From the NCBI RefSeq assembly GCF_007786445.1, contig NZ_VNJI01000037.1:1-64000 (forward strand): a stretch of DNA of 64,000 bases, written 5' to 3'. The notes below the pieces were generated by a model, which had not been told where the DNA came from, searched no databases, and saw only the letters and a list, made by a program, of their open reading frames with translations. Source of the stretch: Paenibacillus cremeus (GTDB lineage Bacteria; Bacillota; Bacilli; Paenibacillales; NBRC-103111). How positions within the stretch are numbered: position 1 is the stretch's first letter; every line of letters starts with the position of its first letter. A program made the translations under genes and the position numbers. This document shows positions 1 to 7,944 of this stretch, in pieces.

Positions 1-290
1 GTTGCTGGACACTTCCATGATACCAAACAAAGAAGGTGTTTTTTTGTCAAGAGAAGGAAAAAATGCGCTCCGTCCTTACAGCCGTAGGGCGTTTAAGCTA
101 ATTTGTAGCTGCGAAAGTTGAGTAAAATAATTCGTGATACAGAAATCATCGGGAACCCGCATAAATAAAGGATTTATGATAAAATGCGATATTCCAAAAT
201 CAACCCCAATATGGTTGAAATAATAAAGTTCGAGATGGAAGGCAGTATTGGATAACCTTGATACATCAAGGTTTCTAGTGAACATAAAGA
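1..290. other. Left-edge intergenic sequence, no supported gene
   Basis: AT-rich sequence with short open stretches only. A 69-codon minus-strand frame at 76-285 has no Shine-Dalgarno upstream of its ATG and no recognisable domain. A plus-strand frame entering at position 2 stops at about 118. It may hold the tail of a gene outside the window or a decayed gene. Nothing here can be named. Confidence 0.4.
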
Positions 291-349
291 ACGTGTCCGC
301 TGTGACCGATCACGCTTGCGTGCTCTAGTCACTCGGACACGTTTTTTTT
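291..349 (+). terminator. Strong Rho-independent terminator
   Basis: The stem ACGTGTCCG / CGGACACGT encloses a second stem GTGAC / GTCAC and is followed by eight T residues. It would end a transcript entering from the left edge and insulates the DUF3231 gene that starts at 439. Confidence 0.8.
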
Positions 350-438
350 GTGCTTGAAAAAAATCCTACGATTTATCTGTATATTTCCGATCCAAGAGAA
401 CATTCTATTTTCATATGGAAAAATTGGAGGAATTTTGA

Positions 439-1467
439 TTGGGTATTTTTGGATCAACCAAGATAAATAAATTAACTGCTGCGGAAGTATCCGCATTTTG
501 GCTTCAGTATATGGGCGATAGTATGGCGATCTGTGTTTACAACTATTTTCTTAAAATTGTTGAGGACAAACCTATTAAGTCGATACTAGCGATCGGATTA
601 CAATTAGCGGAGAACCAGATATCGAAGATCAATGAATTTATGAAACGAGGTGGATTCCAAACTCCAATCGGATTTACGGAAAAGGATGTGAATCCGAATG
701 CTCCACGCTTATTTTCGGATCCATTTTTACTTTTTTACTCCTACATTATGACGATCCATGGGTTAACGGCTTATAGCTTGGCCATCACGAATTCCGAGCG
801 ACAAGATGTCCAAAATTATTTCTTTGAATGTTTGGCAGACTCAAAAGAATATTTCCAAAAAATAGTCCAAACCGCAAAATCGCAACCCCAATCCAAGTAT
901 ACAAGTGTTCCATGGATTCCTTCGCCGCTTGGGAATGAGTTTGTGAATTCAAGGGGAATCATTTCGAATTTAATCGGTGACAAAAGGCCGCTGAATAGCT
1001 CGGAGATTAGCAATCTATTCTTTAATTCCATGAAAACGGGAATGGTCAAATCCTTAAGTTTAGCCTTTAGTCAAGTGGCCAAGACAGAAGATACTCGTGA
1101 TTTTATGTTGAAAAATGTGAAATTGGCAGGGAGAGATGCGGAAAGCTTTAACAAAATATTAAAGGAGGATCATTTGCCCATTCCTGAGAGCTGGGATGCG
1201 GAGATTTCGGATTCTACGATAAGTCCGTTCTCGGATAAATTGATGATGTTTCACTGTGCATTTTTAATCAATGCAGCCCTTTCATATTATGGAGCAGCCA
1301 TAGGCTCCAGCTTAAGATCGGATATCATATTAAATTACACAAAAGTATTTACACATGCGACAGAGGCTGGCGCTTCTTGTTACAATATTTTGGTTAAACA
1401 TGGGTGGTTAGAGAAACAGCCGGAAGCGATTGACAGGAGGTCTTTGGCACAAGGTTCAGAGAAATGA
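439..1467 (+). CDS. DUF3231 family protein
   Basis: The 342-residue protein resembles the Bacillales DUF3231 family, whose members are two tandem all-helical repeats and are often annotated as spore-coat-like or hypothetical. The two halves show the duplication: residues about 8-165 and 185-330 each begin with a helix after an LTA/LNSSE motif and contain a FSDPFLLFY or FSDKLMMFH segment followed by a small-residue helix. The TTG start is supported by TTGGAGGA ten bases upstream. Its last codons overlap the frame of the next gene, but the better start of that gene lies downstream. Base composition is clearly more AT-rich than most of the window, which may indicate recent acquisition. The biochemical role is unknown. 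Confidence 0.75.
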   Translation: MGIFGSTKINKLTAAEVSAFWLQYMGDSMAICVYNYFLKIVEDKPIKSILAIGLQLAENQISKINEFMKRGGFQTPIGFTEKDVNPNAPRLFSDPFLLFYSYIMTIHGLTAYSLAITNSERQDVQNYFFECLADSKEYFQKIVQTAKSQPQSKYTSVPWIPSPLGNEFVNSRGIISNLIGDKRPLNSSEISNLFFNSMKTGMVKSLSLAFSQVAKTEDTRDFMLKNVKLAGRDAESFNKILKEDHLPIPESWDAEISDSTISPFSDKLMMFHCAFLINAALSYYGAAIGSSLRSDIILNYTKVFTHATEAGASCYNILVKHGWLEKQPEAIDRRSLAQGSEK

Positions 1468-1544
1468 GACGCCTATGCATAGGCGAGGCTCGCTTTTCCC
1501 ATGCTATGAGCGAGCAAAAAACCTACAGCAAGGAGCATGAGAGC

Positions 1545-2711
1545 ATGAAGGGATTGCGATTGTCTTGGCGGTGTACGGCGTTAACGGCATTATCCATTAT
1601 GGTGGCAGCAACAACGGGCTGTGGAGCGCAGCTGTCTAAGGAACAGAAGGAAAGTGGACAAGTAGGTATGCCGCGCACGAGCGGATATGCAGCCGACCGA
1701 AAACTCAGCGAGGAGCTGAACGGATACAAGAAGATGCCAGGCGCTTCGTCGTCCGGTTCTAGCACAGCCCAGTCCCAATCCAATGGAAATACGATTAAGC
1801 TTCAATCCGCGGCTCCGGCATCGGGGGACATGTCCATTCCGATCGTCAGCATTGGGGGAAAAGACTACATTGTAGCCGCTGATTTGGCCAAGGCGCTGGG
1901 CTTCAATACGGATTGGAATGCGCAGGATCAAACCTTTCAAATGGGCGATAACGATGCGGAATATCTTCTAAAGCCGGGCAGCACCACAGCCACTAAAGAA
2001 GAGGATCAAATCAGCTTGAGCGATCCGCCGATCCTTCATAATTCACAGCTGCATATTCCGGTGTCGGCATTGAACTTATTCTCGGAGGATGTAAATACGG
2101 AGGCTCAAGGCAAAACACTAGTGCTGCACGCGTCGGATTTGGCCGTGGATGCCGCGATGGACGGACCGGAAGAAGCGAATACGGGGGCTGAGGACGATTT
2201 TGAAGACGATCCGGCGGATCCGTTGAAAGGCGAGAGCGATACAGAGCCTTCGGCTGCTCCTACGGCCTCTTCCATCAATGAGGACGAACCGGCCGTACCG
2301 GTGATCAAAAATATTAACATCAACGGTGTCATTCAGAATGCGAAACGGTACATGGGAGTCAAATACAAGTTCGGGGCGAAGCCTTACCCTGTCTCCGGAA
2401 GGTTTGACTGCTCTACGTTTACGCAGTACAATTTTGCTAAATTTGGTGTGAAGCTCCCGCGCGTGGCCAGGGCGCAATCTAAGGTAGGGACGACGGTAAG
2501 CAAAAAGCAGCTCCGAAAGGGGGATTTACTCTTTTTCTATGTACCAGGTCGGTTCCGCACGAATAAGGTTGTAGGCCATGTGGGGATTTATATGGGCAAT
2601 CAAAAAATGATCCACTCCTCGCCGGAGCCGAAAAATGGGGTGCAGATCAGCATGATCAACAAACCGTATTGGAAAAAGACGTTCCTCAAAGCCGAACGGA
2701 TTGCATATTAG
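1545..2711 (+). CDS. NlpC/P60 cell-wall endopeptidase lipoprotein with copper-amine-oxidase-like stalk domain
   Basis: The 388-residue protein starts with a lipoprotein-type signal (MKGLRLSW, hydrophobic stretch, Cys26 in ATTGC). A domain resembling the copper amine oxidase N-terminal stalk follows at about residues 95-200 (KDYIVAADLAKALGF, then SQLHIPVSAL), then an acidic Asp/Glu/Pro linker. The C-terminal 120 residues form an NlpC/P60 domain with Cys289 in FDCSTFTQY, His345 in GHVGIYMG and the third-site His in MIHSSP. Such enzymes cut D-Glu-gamma-diamino-acid bonds in peptidoglycan outside the cell. The frame is open 27 codons further upstream, but AAGGAG ten bases before the ATG at 1545 and the signal peptide decide the start. 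A terminator-type hairpin follows. Confidence 0.85.
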   Translation: MKGLRLSWRCTALTALSIMVAATTGCGAQLSKEQKESGQVGMPRTSGYAADRKLSEELNGYKKMPGASSSGSSTAQSQSNGNTIKLQSAAPASGDMSIPIVSIGGKDYIVAADLAKALGFNTDWNAQDQTFQMGDNDAEYLLKPGSTTATKEEDQISLSDPPILHNSQLHIPVSALNLFSEDVNTEAQGKTLVLHASDLAVDAAMDGPEEANTGAEDDFEDDPADPLKGESDTEPSAAPTASSINEDEPAVPVIKNININGVIQNAKRYMGVKYKFGAKPYPVSGRFDCSTFTQYNFAKFGVKLPRVARAQSKVGTTVSKKQLRKGDLLFFYVPGRFRTNKVVGHVGIYMGNQKMIHSSPEPKNGVQISMINKPYWKKTFLKAERIAY

Positions 2712-2726
2712 GCGAAAACGCAGGAA

Positions 2727-2771
2727 AAAGACCGACAGAATTCACAGTTCATGTGATCTCTGTCGGTCTTT
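2727..2771. terminator. Bidirectional terminator hairpin
   Basis: A 12-base perfect stem AAAGACCGACAG / CTGTCGGTCTTT follows the NlpC/P60 gene by 15 bases. The T-run is longer on the minus strand than on the plus strand, so the hairpin may also stop minus-strand transcripts from the moeB side. Confidence 0.7.
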
Positions 2772-2790
2772 CAGCGTTAAGGCTGCCGTG

Positions 2791-2980
2791 ATAGCGGAAC
2801 TGAGTTCCTCTATTGGGCTGCGAGCAAGCCATTTCCGAAGCTTGGCGGAACTGGCTTCCGATATTTGATCATTTGGGCTCCATACTGAGCCGATTGGAGG
2901 CAAATAGCGGATCGCTGTTCCGCTAGTGAGTGGACAAGTGCGGGATTCGACTGGATAACGGAATACAGTTCCGTAAAGTC
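2791..2980. repeat. Palindromic MITE-like intergenic element, copy 1
   Basis: This fills most of the 319-base gap between the NlpC/P60 gene and moeB. The left end reads GCGGAACTGAGTTCCTCTATT and the right end, read on the opposite strand, ACGGAACTGTATTCCGTTAT, so the ends are inverted copies that are each small hairpins (GGAAC/GTTCC). Two further GGAAC...TTCC type hairpins lie inside (near 2844 and 2905). A second, shorter element with the same ends is at 28666-28796. No coding capacity was found. Confidence 0.55.
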
Positions 2981-3030
2981 CGTCAAGCGCACGCATATCA
3001 CAAAATGCAGCTCGAATGGGCCGCGCTGCC

Positions 3031-4086
3031 TTACATGCCGATATAGCGGCTGTATAAGCTCTTGGCCTGGATTGGATCATCGGTGCCCTGAACGATCATA
3101 CGTCCGTCCGGGAACAGCACGAGGGTGATGTCGCCCTCCAGGTGCAGCTTCAGCAGGAACGGGTTTTGCTCCACGCGGCCGAGCGGCCTCAGTTTGTCCG
3201 CCCATTCGGATAACTTCAGGTGGGCGGGGCGCACCGGCTGGATTTGGACGGAATTGCGCCCGCACAGCGACTGAATCGTGTCCTCCTCGATTGCGGAGTC
3301 CAAATATTCGAAGCGGCGCTCTCCGCAGCAGGGACAGTCCGGCTTGCGGGCCTTGGACACGTCGACGGCCGCGTATTGGTTGTGCCACAGGTCCCAGTGG
3401 ACCATTTTGCGGTTGCGCTGGGCGTCAGCCCCTACCAGCAGCTTGAGCGCCTCCGTCGCTTGATGCGACGCGACGGTGTGGATGATCGAGCCGATGACTC
3501 CGGACGTATCGCACGTCTCCGCCGTGCCCTGCGCCGGCGGCTGGCCAAACAGGCACCGCAGGCATGGCGTCTCGCCCGGCACAATCGTCAGGCTCACGCC
3601 GCGGGAGCTCACGGCGCCGCCGTAAACCCACGGGATACCGTGCTTAACGCTCACGTCATTGAGCAAAAACCGCACGGAAAAGTTATCCGTGCCATCCAAA
3701 ATGAGCTGCACATCCGTCAGCAGCTCTTCTACATTGGTCGCGTTCAAATCCGCGACCACAGGCTCGATCGTCACCCCCGAGTTGGCCGCGCGCAGGCGCG
3801 CAGCCGCGGCTTCCGCCTTGGGTGACGATCCGACCGCGTCGGCTTCGTCATAGAGCATCTGCCGCTGCAGATTGCTCTTTTCGACGAAGTCGCGGTCGAT
3901 CAGGCGCACGAAGCCGACACCGGCGCGCACCATGTGGTTCGCGAGCACGGTGCCGAGTGCGCCCATCCCTACAATCGCGACGCGCGAGCGCAGCAGCTTC
4001 GCTTGCCCCTCCGCGCCGATCGGCGCGAACAGCATTTGCCGCGAATAGCGCTCGGCATCAGCTACTATACCTAGGTGATCGATCAT
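3031..4086 (-). CDS. moeB: MoeB/ThiF family adenylyltransferase (E1-like)
   Basis: The 351-residue protein is an E1-like enzyme that adenylates the C-terminal glycine of a ubiquitin-like sulfur carrier (MoaD or ThiS). The Rossmann nucleotide site is VAIVGMGALGTVLANHMVRAG, with the conserved RxxLQRQ (SNLQRQMLY) and DGTDNF motifs. Two CxxC pairs, CLRC and CPCC, are the structural zinc site. The final 95 residues form an extra C-terminal domain, as in other long Bacillales MoeB proteins. The open frame begins at 4179, but TAGGAGGAG before the ATG at 4086 and an ATGA overlap with the MoaD-MoaE stop decide the start. The pairing with moaD-moaE favours molybdopterin over thiamine biosynthesis. Confidence 0.85.
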   Translation of the reverse strand: MIDHLGIVADAERYSRQMLFAPIGAEGQAKLLRSRVAIVGMGALGTVLANHMVRAGVGFVRLIDRDFVEKSNLQRQMLYDEADAVGSSPKAEAAAARLRAANSGVTIEPVVADLNATNVEELLTDVQLILDGTDNFSVRFLLNDVSVKHGIPWVYGGAVSSRGVSLTIVPGETPCLRCLFGQPPAQGTAETCDTSGVIGSIIHTVASHQATEALKLLVGADAQRNRKMVHWDLWHNQYAAVDVSKARKPDCPCCGERRFEYLDSAIEEDTIQSLCGRNSVQIQPVRPAHLKLSEWADKLRPLGRVEQNPFLLKLHLEGDITLVLFPDGRMIVQGTDDPIQAKSLYSRYIGM

Positions 4087-4796
4087 GATGGAGCTCCTCC
4101 TATGCTGGCGGTCGGATTCCAAGGGCCTAGCTGGTGGCCCTTCCATTCGGAGCCATCCTCCCAAATTTCCTTTTTCCAAATCGGGACGATTTGCTTCAGC
4201 CGTTCAATCGCATACCGGCTGGACTCATAAGCGGCGTCGCGATGAGGCGAGGAGACGGCGATCACGACGCTGATCTCCCCTACAGGAACGCGGCCCAGCC
4301 GATGTGTTATCGCACATAGCGTGCCTGGAAACCGCTCCCCGATCTCATCGACGATCTGCTGCATCGTCCGCAGCGCCATCGGTGTGTACGCTTCATATTC
4401 GAGCAGCACCGTGCGCTGGCCGTTCGTGAACTCACGGGTCGTGCCGATGAACGAAATCGCCGCCCCATGATGGGGGTGGAGCACCTTAGCCGTGACATCC
4501 TCGACCCGGATCGGCTCCAGCGTAATCTCCACGGGCTCTAAAGCGGGCTCTCCCCCGGAAACCGGCGGAATCAGCGCCACCTCGTCCTGTTCGTAAATCC
4601 AGCTGTCTGCTTCCGCATACGCTTGATTTACCGCCAGAAAAGCCTGCTCCAGCGCCCCTGCGGCAGAGGGGAATAGCCCCTTTAAATGGTCTTTTAATTG
4701 GGCAGGCGACAGCCTGTCCCCTTCTATGTCGAGCGTCAGCATCGGTCCGCCGAGCTGTTCCGCCAAACCTGCAAATACCAGCAGCTGCAGCTTCAT
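4083..4796 (-). CDS. MoaD-MoaE fusion, molybdopterin synthase
   Basis: The 237-residue protein joins a MoaD-like beta-grasp domain (residues 1-82, ending PPVSGG at Gly81-Gly82) to a MoaE catalytic domain (about 90-230; GAAISFIGTTREF, LEYEAY, HRLGRVPVGE, KKEIWEDGSEWKG). Together the two subunits convert cyclic pyranopterin monophosphate to molybdopterin. In the separate-subunit enzyme the Gly-Gly must be C-terminal to carry the thiocarboxylate, whereas here it is internal. Known fusions such as mycobacterial MoaX are cut after this point, so processing is likely here too. TAGGAGG precedes the ATG. The next gene overlaps its stop (ATGA) and encodes the MoeB-like activator. Confidence 0.9.
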   Translation of the reverse strand: MKLQLLVFAGLAEQLGGPMLTLDIEGDRLSPAQLKDHLKGLFPSAAGALEQAFLAVNQAYAEADSWIYEQDEVALIPPVSGGEPALEPVEITLEPIRVEDVTAKVLHPHHGAAISFIGTTREFTNGQRTVLLEYEAYTPMALRTMQQIVDEIGERFPGTLCAITHRLGRVPVGEISVVIAVSSPHRDAAYESSRYAIERLKQIVPIWKKEIWEDGSEWKGHQLGPWNPTASIGGAPS

Positions 4797-4905
4797 TTTA
4801 CATGCCTCCTACCACACGGTAATTCCTCAAGCATATCATATTTTAGCAAATAAATGATATAATGTAGGATGTGTTTTCAGTGGGACAGGGGATGGAGGCA
4901 TATCG

Positions 4906-5385
4906 ATGAAAATCGCGGTATATGATGAAATACACGGCTCAGCCGAGCTGGAGGTACAGGAGCTGGCTGGCCTTGGTCCGATGCAGCTGCGTGCGGAGGA
5001 ACGCATTCCCGGAGTCACGGGCAAAGCGTTTGATCTGATGGCGTGGTATGAGGCGTGGTGCCGCATACGCAAAGGCAGCGTGCTTCAAAACCCGACTCGG
5101 CTTCAAGTGGAAGCGGCCGATGAGTTTCAGGCGTCGGTGCCTTGGAACGAGCTGGGGCAGGCGATGTTTTTATACGCACAGGAAAATGGCGAGCCTCTGC
5201 AAAAAGGGTACCCGATCCGTCTTTACGTTCCTGATGGCAGCAGCGAGTGCCTGAATGTGAAAAGCGTCGTACGCATCCGTTTTGATTATGGGAACAGCGA
5301 GGATCTAACGGCAACCTATGGCTTCAAAAATGTCGTCTCCCCCGATCAGCTAAAAAAGGGGAAAGCACCGAATTCAAATACATAG
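4906..5385 (+). CDS. Small protein resembling the C-terminal part of a sulfite-oxidase-type molybdopterin-binding domain
   Basis: This 159-residue soluble protein has no signal peptide. Residues about 85-130 (VPWNELGQAMFLYAQ, then NGEPLQKGYPIRLYVP and VKSVVRIRF) match the pattern seen at the end of oxidoreductase molybdopterin-binding domains, where an x-NGxPL-x-x-GxPxRLxVP segment is followed by a K-x-V-x-x-I strand. The full cofactor domain is longer, so this is either a reduced version or a non-catalytic relative. It is divergent from the moaDE-moeB operon with a 109-base shared intergenic region, which fits a molybdenum connection. The start has a weak GGAGGC upstream. The functional inference is moderate. 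Confidence 0.55.
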   Translation: MKIAVYDEIHGSAELEVQELAGLGPMQLRAEERIPGVTGKAFDLMAWYEAWCRIRKGSVLQNPTRLQVEAADEFQASVPWNELGQAMFLYAQENGEPLQKGYPIRLYVPDGSSECLNVKSVVRIRFDYGNSEDLTATYGFKNVVSPDQLKKGKAPNSNT

Positions 5386-5415
5386 CTGCCAGTTTTGCAC
5401 AAAGGGGGCATAGTG

Positions 5416-6858
5416 TTGAATAAAACGAATTCAATCAGGCTGCGCATTGTTCATACCAACGATATTCACAGCCGATTTGAAGCGATGCCTGCCATTGCCT
5501 CGATAGTGGACAGCCTGCGTTCGGAAGCAGGAGCGGAGCGTACGCTTACGCTGGACATCGGTGATCATATCGACCGGATGTGGCCGGCGACGGAAGGGAC
5601 GCGGGGCCGCGCCAATATCGCGGTCATGAATGCAACAGGGTATGATGCCGTGACCATCGGCAATAACGAAGGACTAACCTATTCTTCAGAGGTGCTCTCC
5701 GAGTTGTACGGGCGTCACGCTGAATTTGCCGTCGTGCTGGACAATATGAGGGAGGCGCAGTCCGGAGAGGTTCCCGCATGGGCGAAGCCGGCGCATATCA
5801 TTGAAAAAGCCGGCGTACGGTTCGGCCTAATCGGTGTGACCGCGCGCTTTACGGATTTTTATCGCTTGCTGGGGTGGGACATAGAGGACCCGTTCGAGGC
5901 CGTCCGCCTTGCGGTGGAGGCGCTTCAGCCGCAGACGGATCTGATCATCGTGATGTCGCACTTAGGTTTGCGCAATGATGAACGGCTAGCCGCCGAGGTG
6001 CCGGGCATCGACCTGATCCTGGGCGGGCATACGCACCACCTGCTGGAGCAGCCTCTGCTCATCGGCGACACGCATATTTGCGCCGCAGGCAAATTTGGGC
6101 AATACGTTGGCGTCGTCGATGTGGACTGGGATCCGCAAAGCAGACTGCGCGCCGGGTTAACCGCCCGGGTCATCCCTGCAGCCGAGGCGCCGCAGATGAC
6201 GGCGGTGAAGCAGCTGATCGAGCGGTTCGCAGGTGAAGCTGCTGAGGTGCTGGATCAGGAGGCGGTGCGCTTGTCCGATGCGATCGCCGTAGATTGGTAT
6301 GAGGAGTCGCCTCTAGGCAACTTACTGGCGGCAGGACTGCGGCGGCGTACCGGTGCGGAGATCGGTCTCGTGAACGCGGGGCAGCTGCTGAAGGGGCTTC
6401 CCGCAGGCGCGATCAGCGCGGGGATGCTGCTGGAGCTGTGCCCTTCGCCGATCAACCCCTGCCGATTGAAGCTGACAGGCGCCCAGCTGATCCAGGCGCT
6501 GGAGGAATCGCTTTTGCCCGAGTTCCAAGAGAAGCCGATCTATGGGTTTGGCTTCCGCGGCAAGGTGCTTGGCTCCCTCAGTGTAGACGGAATGGAGATC
6601 GAATATGAGCCTCAAGGCGAGCCCTATCATAAAGTCCGAAGCATCCGCGTAGGAGCGGAGCATCTGGTACCGGAGCGGGAGTATACGGTCGGCATGATTG
6701 ACATGTTCACGTTTGGCATCGGGTACATGTCCCTCAGCCAAGGAACGAAGATCGAATACTTTTTGCCGGAGTTTTTGCGCGATGTGCTGCTGCGGGAGCT
6801 GAAAAGCCCCCAAGCGATAGTTGAAAGCCGTGCTAAGCGGTATACAAAGCTTTTGTAA
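5416..6858 (+). CDS. Bifunctional metallophosphatase/5'-nucleotidase, YunD-like
   Basis: The 480-residue enzyme has a calcineurin-like metallophosphoesterase domain followed by a 5'-nucleotidase C-terminal domain. Metal-ligand motifs are visible: HTNDIHSR (Asp16, His18), DIGDH, GNNE, MSHLG and GGHTHH. The C-terminal half (from about residue 285: WYEESPLGNLLAAGLRRRTGAEIGLVNAG) is the substrate-specificity domain. No signal peptide is seen, so it probably acts in the cytoplasm, like the Bacillus YunD group. The frame is open from a TTG at 5395, but AAAGGGGG at 5401-5408 is correctly spaced for TTG 5416 (GTG 5413 is an alternative). It starts 30 bases after the preceding gene and may be cotranscribed with it. 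Confidence 0.85.
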   Translation: MNKTNSIRLRIVHTNDIHSRFEAMPAIASIVDSLRSEAGAERTLTLDIGDHIDRMWPATEGTRGRANIAVMNATGYDAVTIGNNEGLTYSSEVLSELYGRHAEFAVVLDNMREAQSGEVPAWAKPAHIIEKAGVRFGLIGVTARFTDFYRLLGWDIEDPFEAVRLAVEALQPQTDLIIVMSHLGLRNDERLAAEVPGIDLILGGHTHHLLEQPLLIGDTHICAAGKFGQYVGVVDVDWDPQSRLRAGLTARVIPAAEAPQMTAVKQLIERFAGEAAEVLDQEAVRLSDAIAVDWYEESPLGNLLAAGLRRRTGAEIGLVNAGQLLKGLPAGAISAGMLLELCPSPINPCRLKLTGAQLIQALEESLLPEFQEKPIYGFGFRGKVLGSLSVDGMEIEYEPQGEPYHKVRSIRVGAEHLVPEREYTVGMIDMFTFGIGYMSLSQGTKIEYFLPEFLRDVLLRELKSPQAIVESRAKRYTKLL

Positions 6859-6873
6859 AAAAAGCACGAAGGA

Positions 6874-6903
6874 TTGCACAAAACCAGGAAAACAAGCTAG
6901 AAT
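6874..6903 (+). promoter_or_regulatory. Sigma-A promoter for uppP
   Basis: TTGCAC (6874-6879), 18 bases, TAGAAT (6898-6903), about 55 bases before the uppP start. Confidence 0.6.
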
Positions 6904-6958
6904 AGGAACTGCTGTACAAACCTAACAACTATTTTCGAGAACACGTAGGAGGCTTTAT

Positions 6959-7765
6959 ATGTACGATTGGTGGGTAGCGGTAATAATCGGGATTGTGGAG
7001 GGCTTGACGGAGTTTTTGCCTGTCTCCTCCACTGGCCACATGATTTTGGCGGGATCGCTTCTAGGCATTCCGGATTCGGACGAAATGATGAAGACGTTCG
7101 AGATCGTCATTCAGCTCGGCGCGATTTTGGCGGTGGTGATCGTTTATTGGAAGCGGATCCTGCGCCTGTTTGGACTTAGCAAGGATAAACCGAGATCGGG
7201 CAGAGGAATGAATTTGATTCATATCCTGCTGGCGATCGTGCCGGTGTTGCTGCTGGCTTATGCCACAAAGGATTTTATTAAGCATTATTTATTCTCGCCG
7301 TATACGGTGCTGATTGGCTTGGTGCTGGGCGGGATTTTGCTGATCATCGGGGAAAAGAGCAAGACCGAGATTACGGCTCACGACGTGGACGAGCTGTCCT
7401 ATAAGCAGGCCTTCATCATTGGTCTGTGGCAAATTTTGTCCTTATGGCCGGGCTTCTCCCGTTCCGGATCGACGATTGCCGGCGGGATGCTGGCCGGTGC
7501 TAGCCGCGGGGCGGCAGCCGATTTTACCTTCATAATCGCGATTCCGGTTATGGTATGCGCTACCGGGTACGAGATGCTCAAGAGCCTCGACCAGTTTACT
7601 TCGAATGTATTCGGCTTTTTTGCCATCGGCTTTATCGTTTCGTTTGTAGTAGCGCTGCTGGCGGTCGTCACCTTCATCAAGTTCGTTCAGAAGTTCAACC
7701 TGTCTTACTTTGCCTACTATCGCTTCATCATCGCTGTGCTCTACTGGCTCTTTCTGCTGCGATAG
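6959..7765 (+). CDS. uppP: Undecaprenyl-diphosphatase
   Basis: The 268-residue membrane protein of the BacA/UppP family dephosphorylates undecaprenyl pyrophosphate to recycle the lipid carrier of cell-wall synthesis, and overproduction in other species gives bacitracin resistance. The family signature EGLTEFLPVSSTGH (Glu18, His27) lies in the first membrane segment and the second signature PGFSRSGSTIAGGM near residue 163. About eight hydrophobic helices are visible, and the length is typical. TAGGAGG lies seven bases before the ATG. Its own promoter and a terminator make it monocistronic. Confidence 0.95.
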   Translation: MYDWWVAVIIGIVEGLTEFLPVSSTGHMILAGSLLGIPDSDEMMKTFEIVIQLGAILAVVIVYWKRILRLFGLSKDKPRSGRGMNLIHILLAIVPVLLLAYATKDFIKHYLFSPYTVLIGLVLGGILLIIGEKSKTEITAHDVDELSYKQAFIIGLWQILSLWPGFSRSGSTIAGGMLAGASRGAAADFTFIIAIPVMVCATGYEMLKSLDQFTSNVFGFFAIGFIVSFVVALLAVVTFIKFVQKFNLSYFAYYRFIIAVLYWLFLLR

Positions 7766-7800
7766 TACCAAAAATAGGATTAATTTCATATAAAAATTTG

Positions 7801-7840
7801 CCGGAAACTAGGACAAAAGGTCTATGTTTCCGGTTTTTTT
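7801..7840 (+). terminator. Terminator of uppP
   Basis: The stem CCGGAAAC / GTTTCCGG is followed by seven T residues, 35 bases after the uppP stop. Confidence 0.85.
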
Positions 7841-7851
7841 GTCAAAAAAGC

Positions 7852-7879
7852 TAAAAAAATATATTGCTTCTTCCGATTG
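7852..7879 (+). promoter_or_regulatory. Possible sigma-D-like promoter of the HD-GYP gene
   Basis: TAAA (7852-7855), 16 bases, TCCGATTG (7872-7879) partly matches the motility sigma factor pattern TAAA-N15-GCCGATAT. The -10 match is 5 of 8, so this is tentative. No good sigma-A promoter was found in the same gap. Confidence 0.3.
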
Positions 7880-7944
7880 AATCTTATACGCTAAGCCTAT
7901 ATGACTTTTTTGTAAATTTTTCTTAAGAAAGATGGGGCACCTGC

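Noticed and set aside
76-285. A 69-residue minus-strand protein at the left edge
   Set aside because: No ribosome site, no domain, and the sequence upstream of it is a terminator for the opposite strand.
3220-3825. A 201-codon plus-strand frame opposite moeB
   Set aside because: Arg/Ala/His-rich composition of an antisense shadow; the minus-strand gene has clear E1 and zinc motifs.
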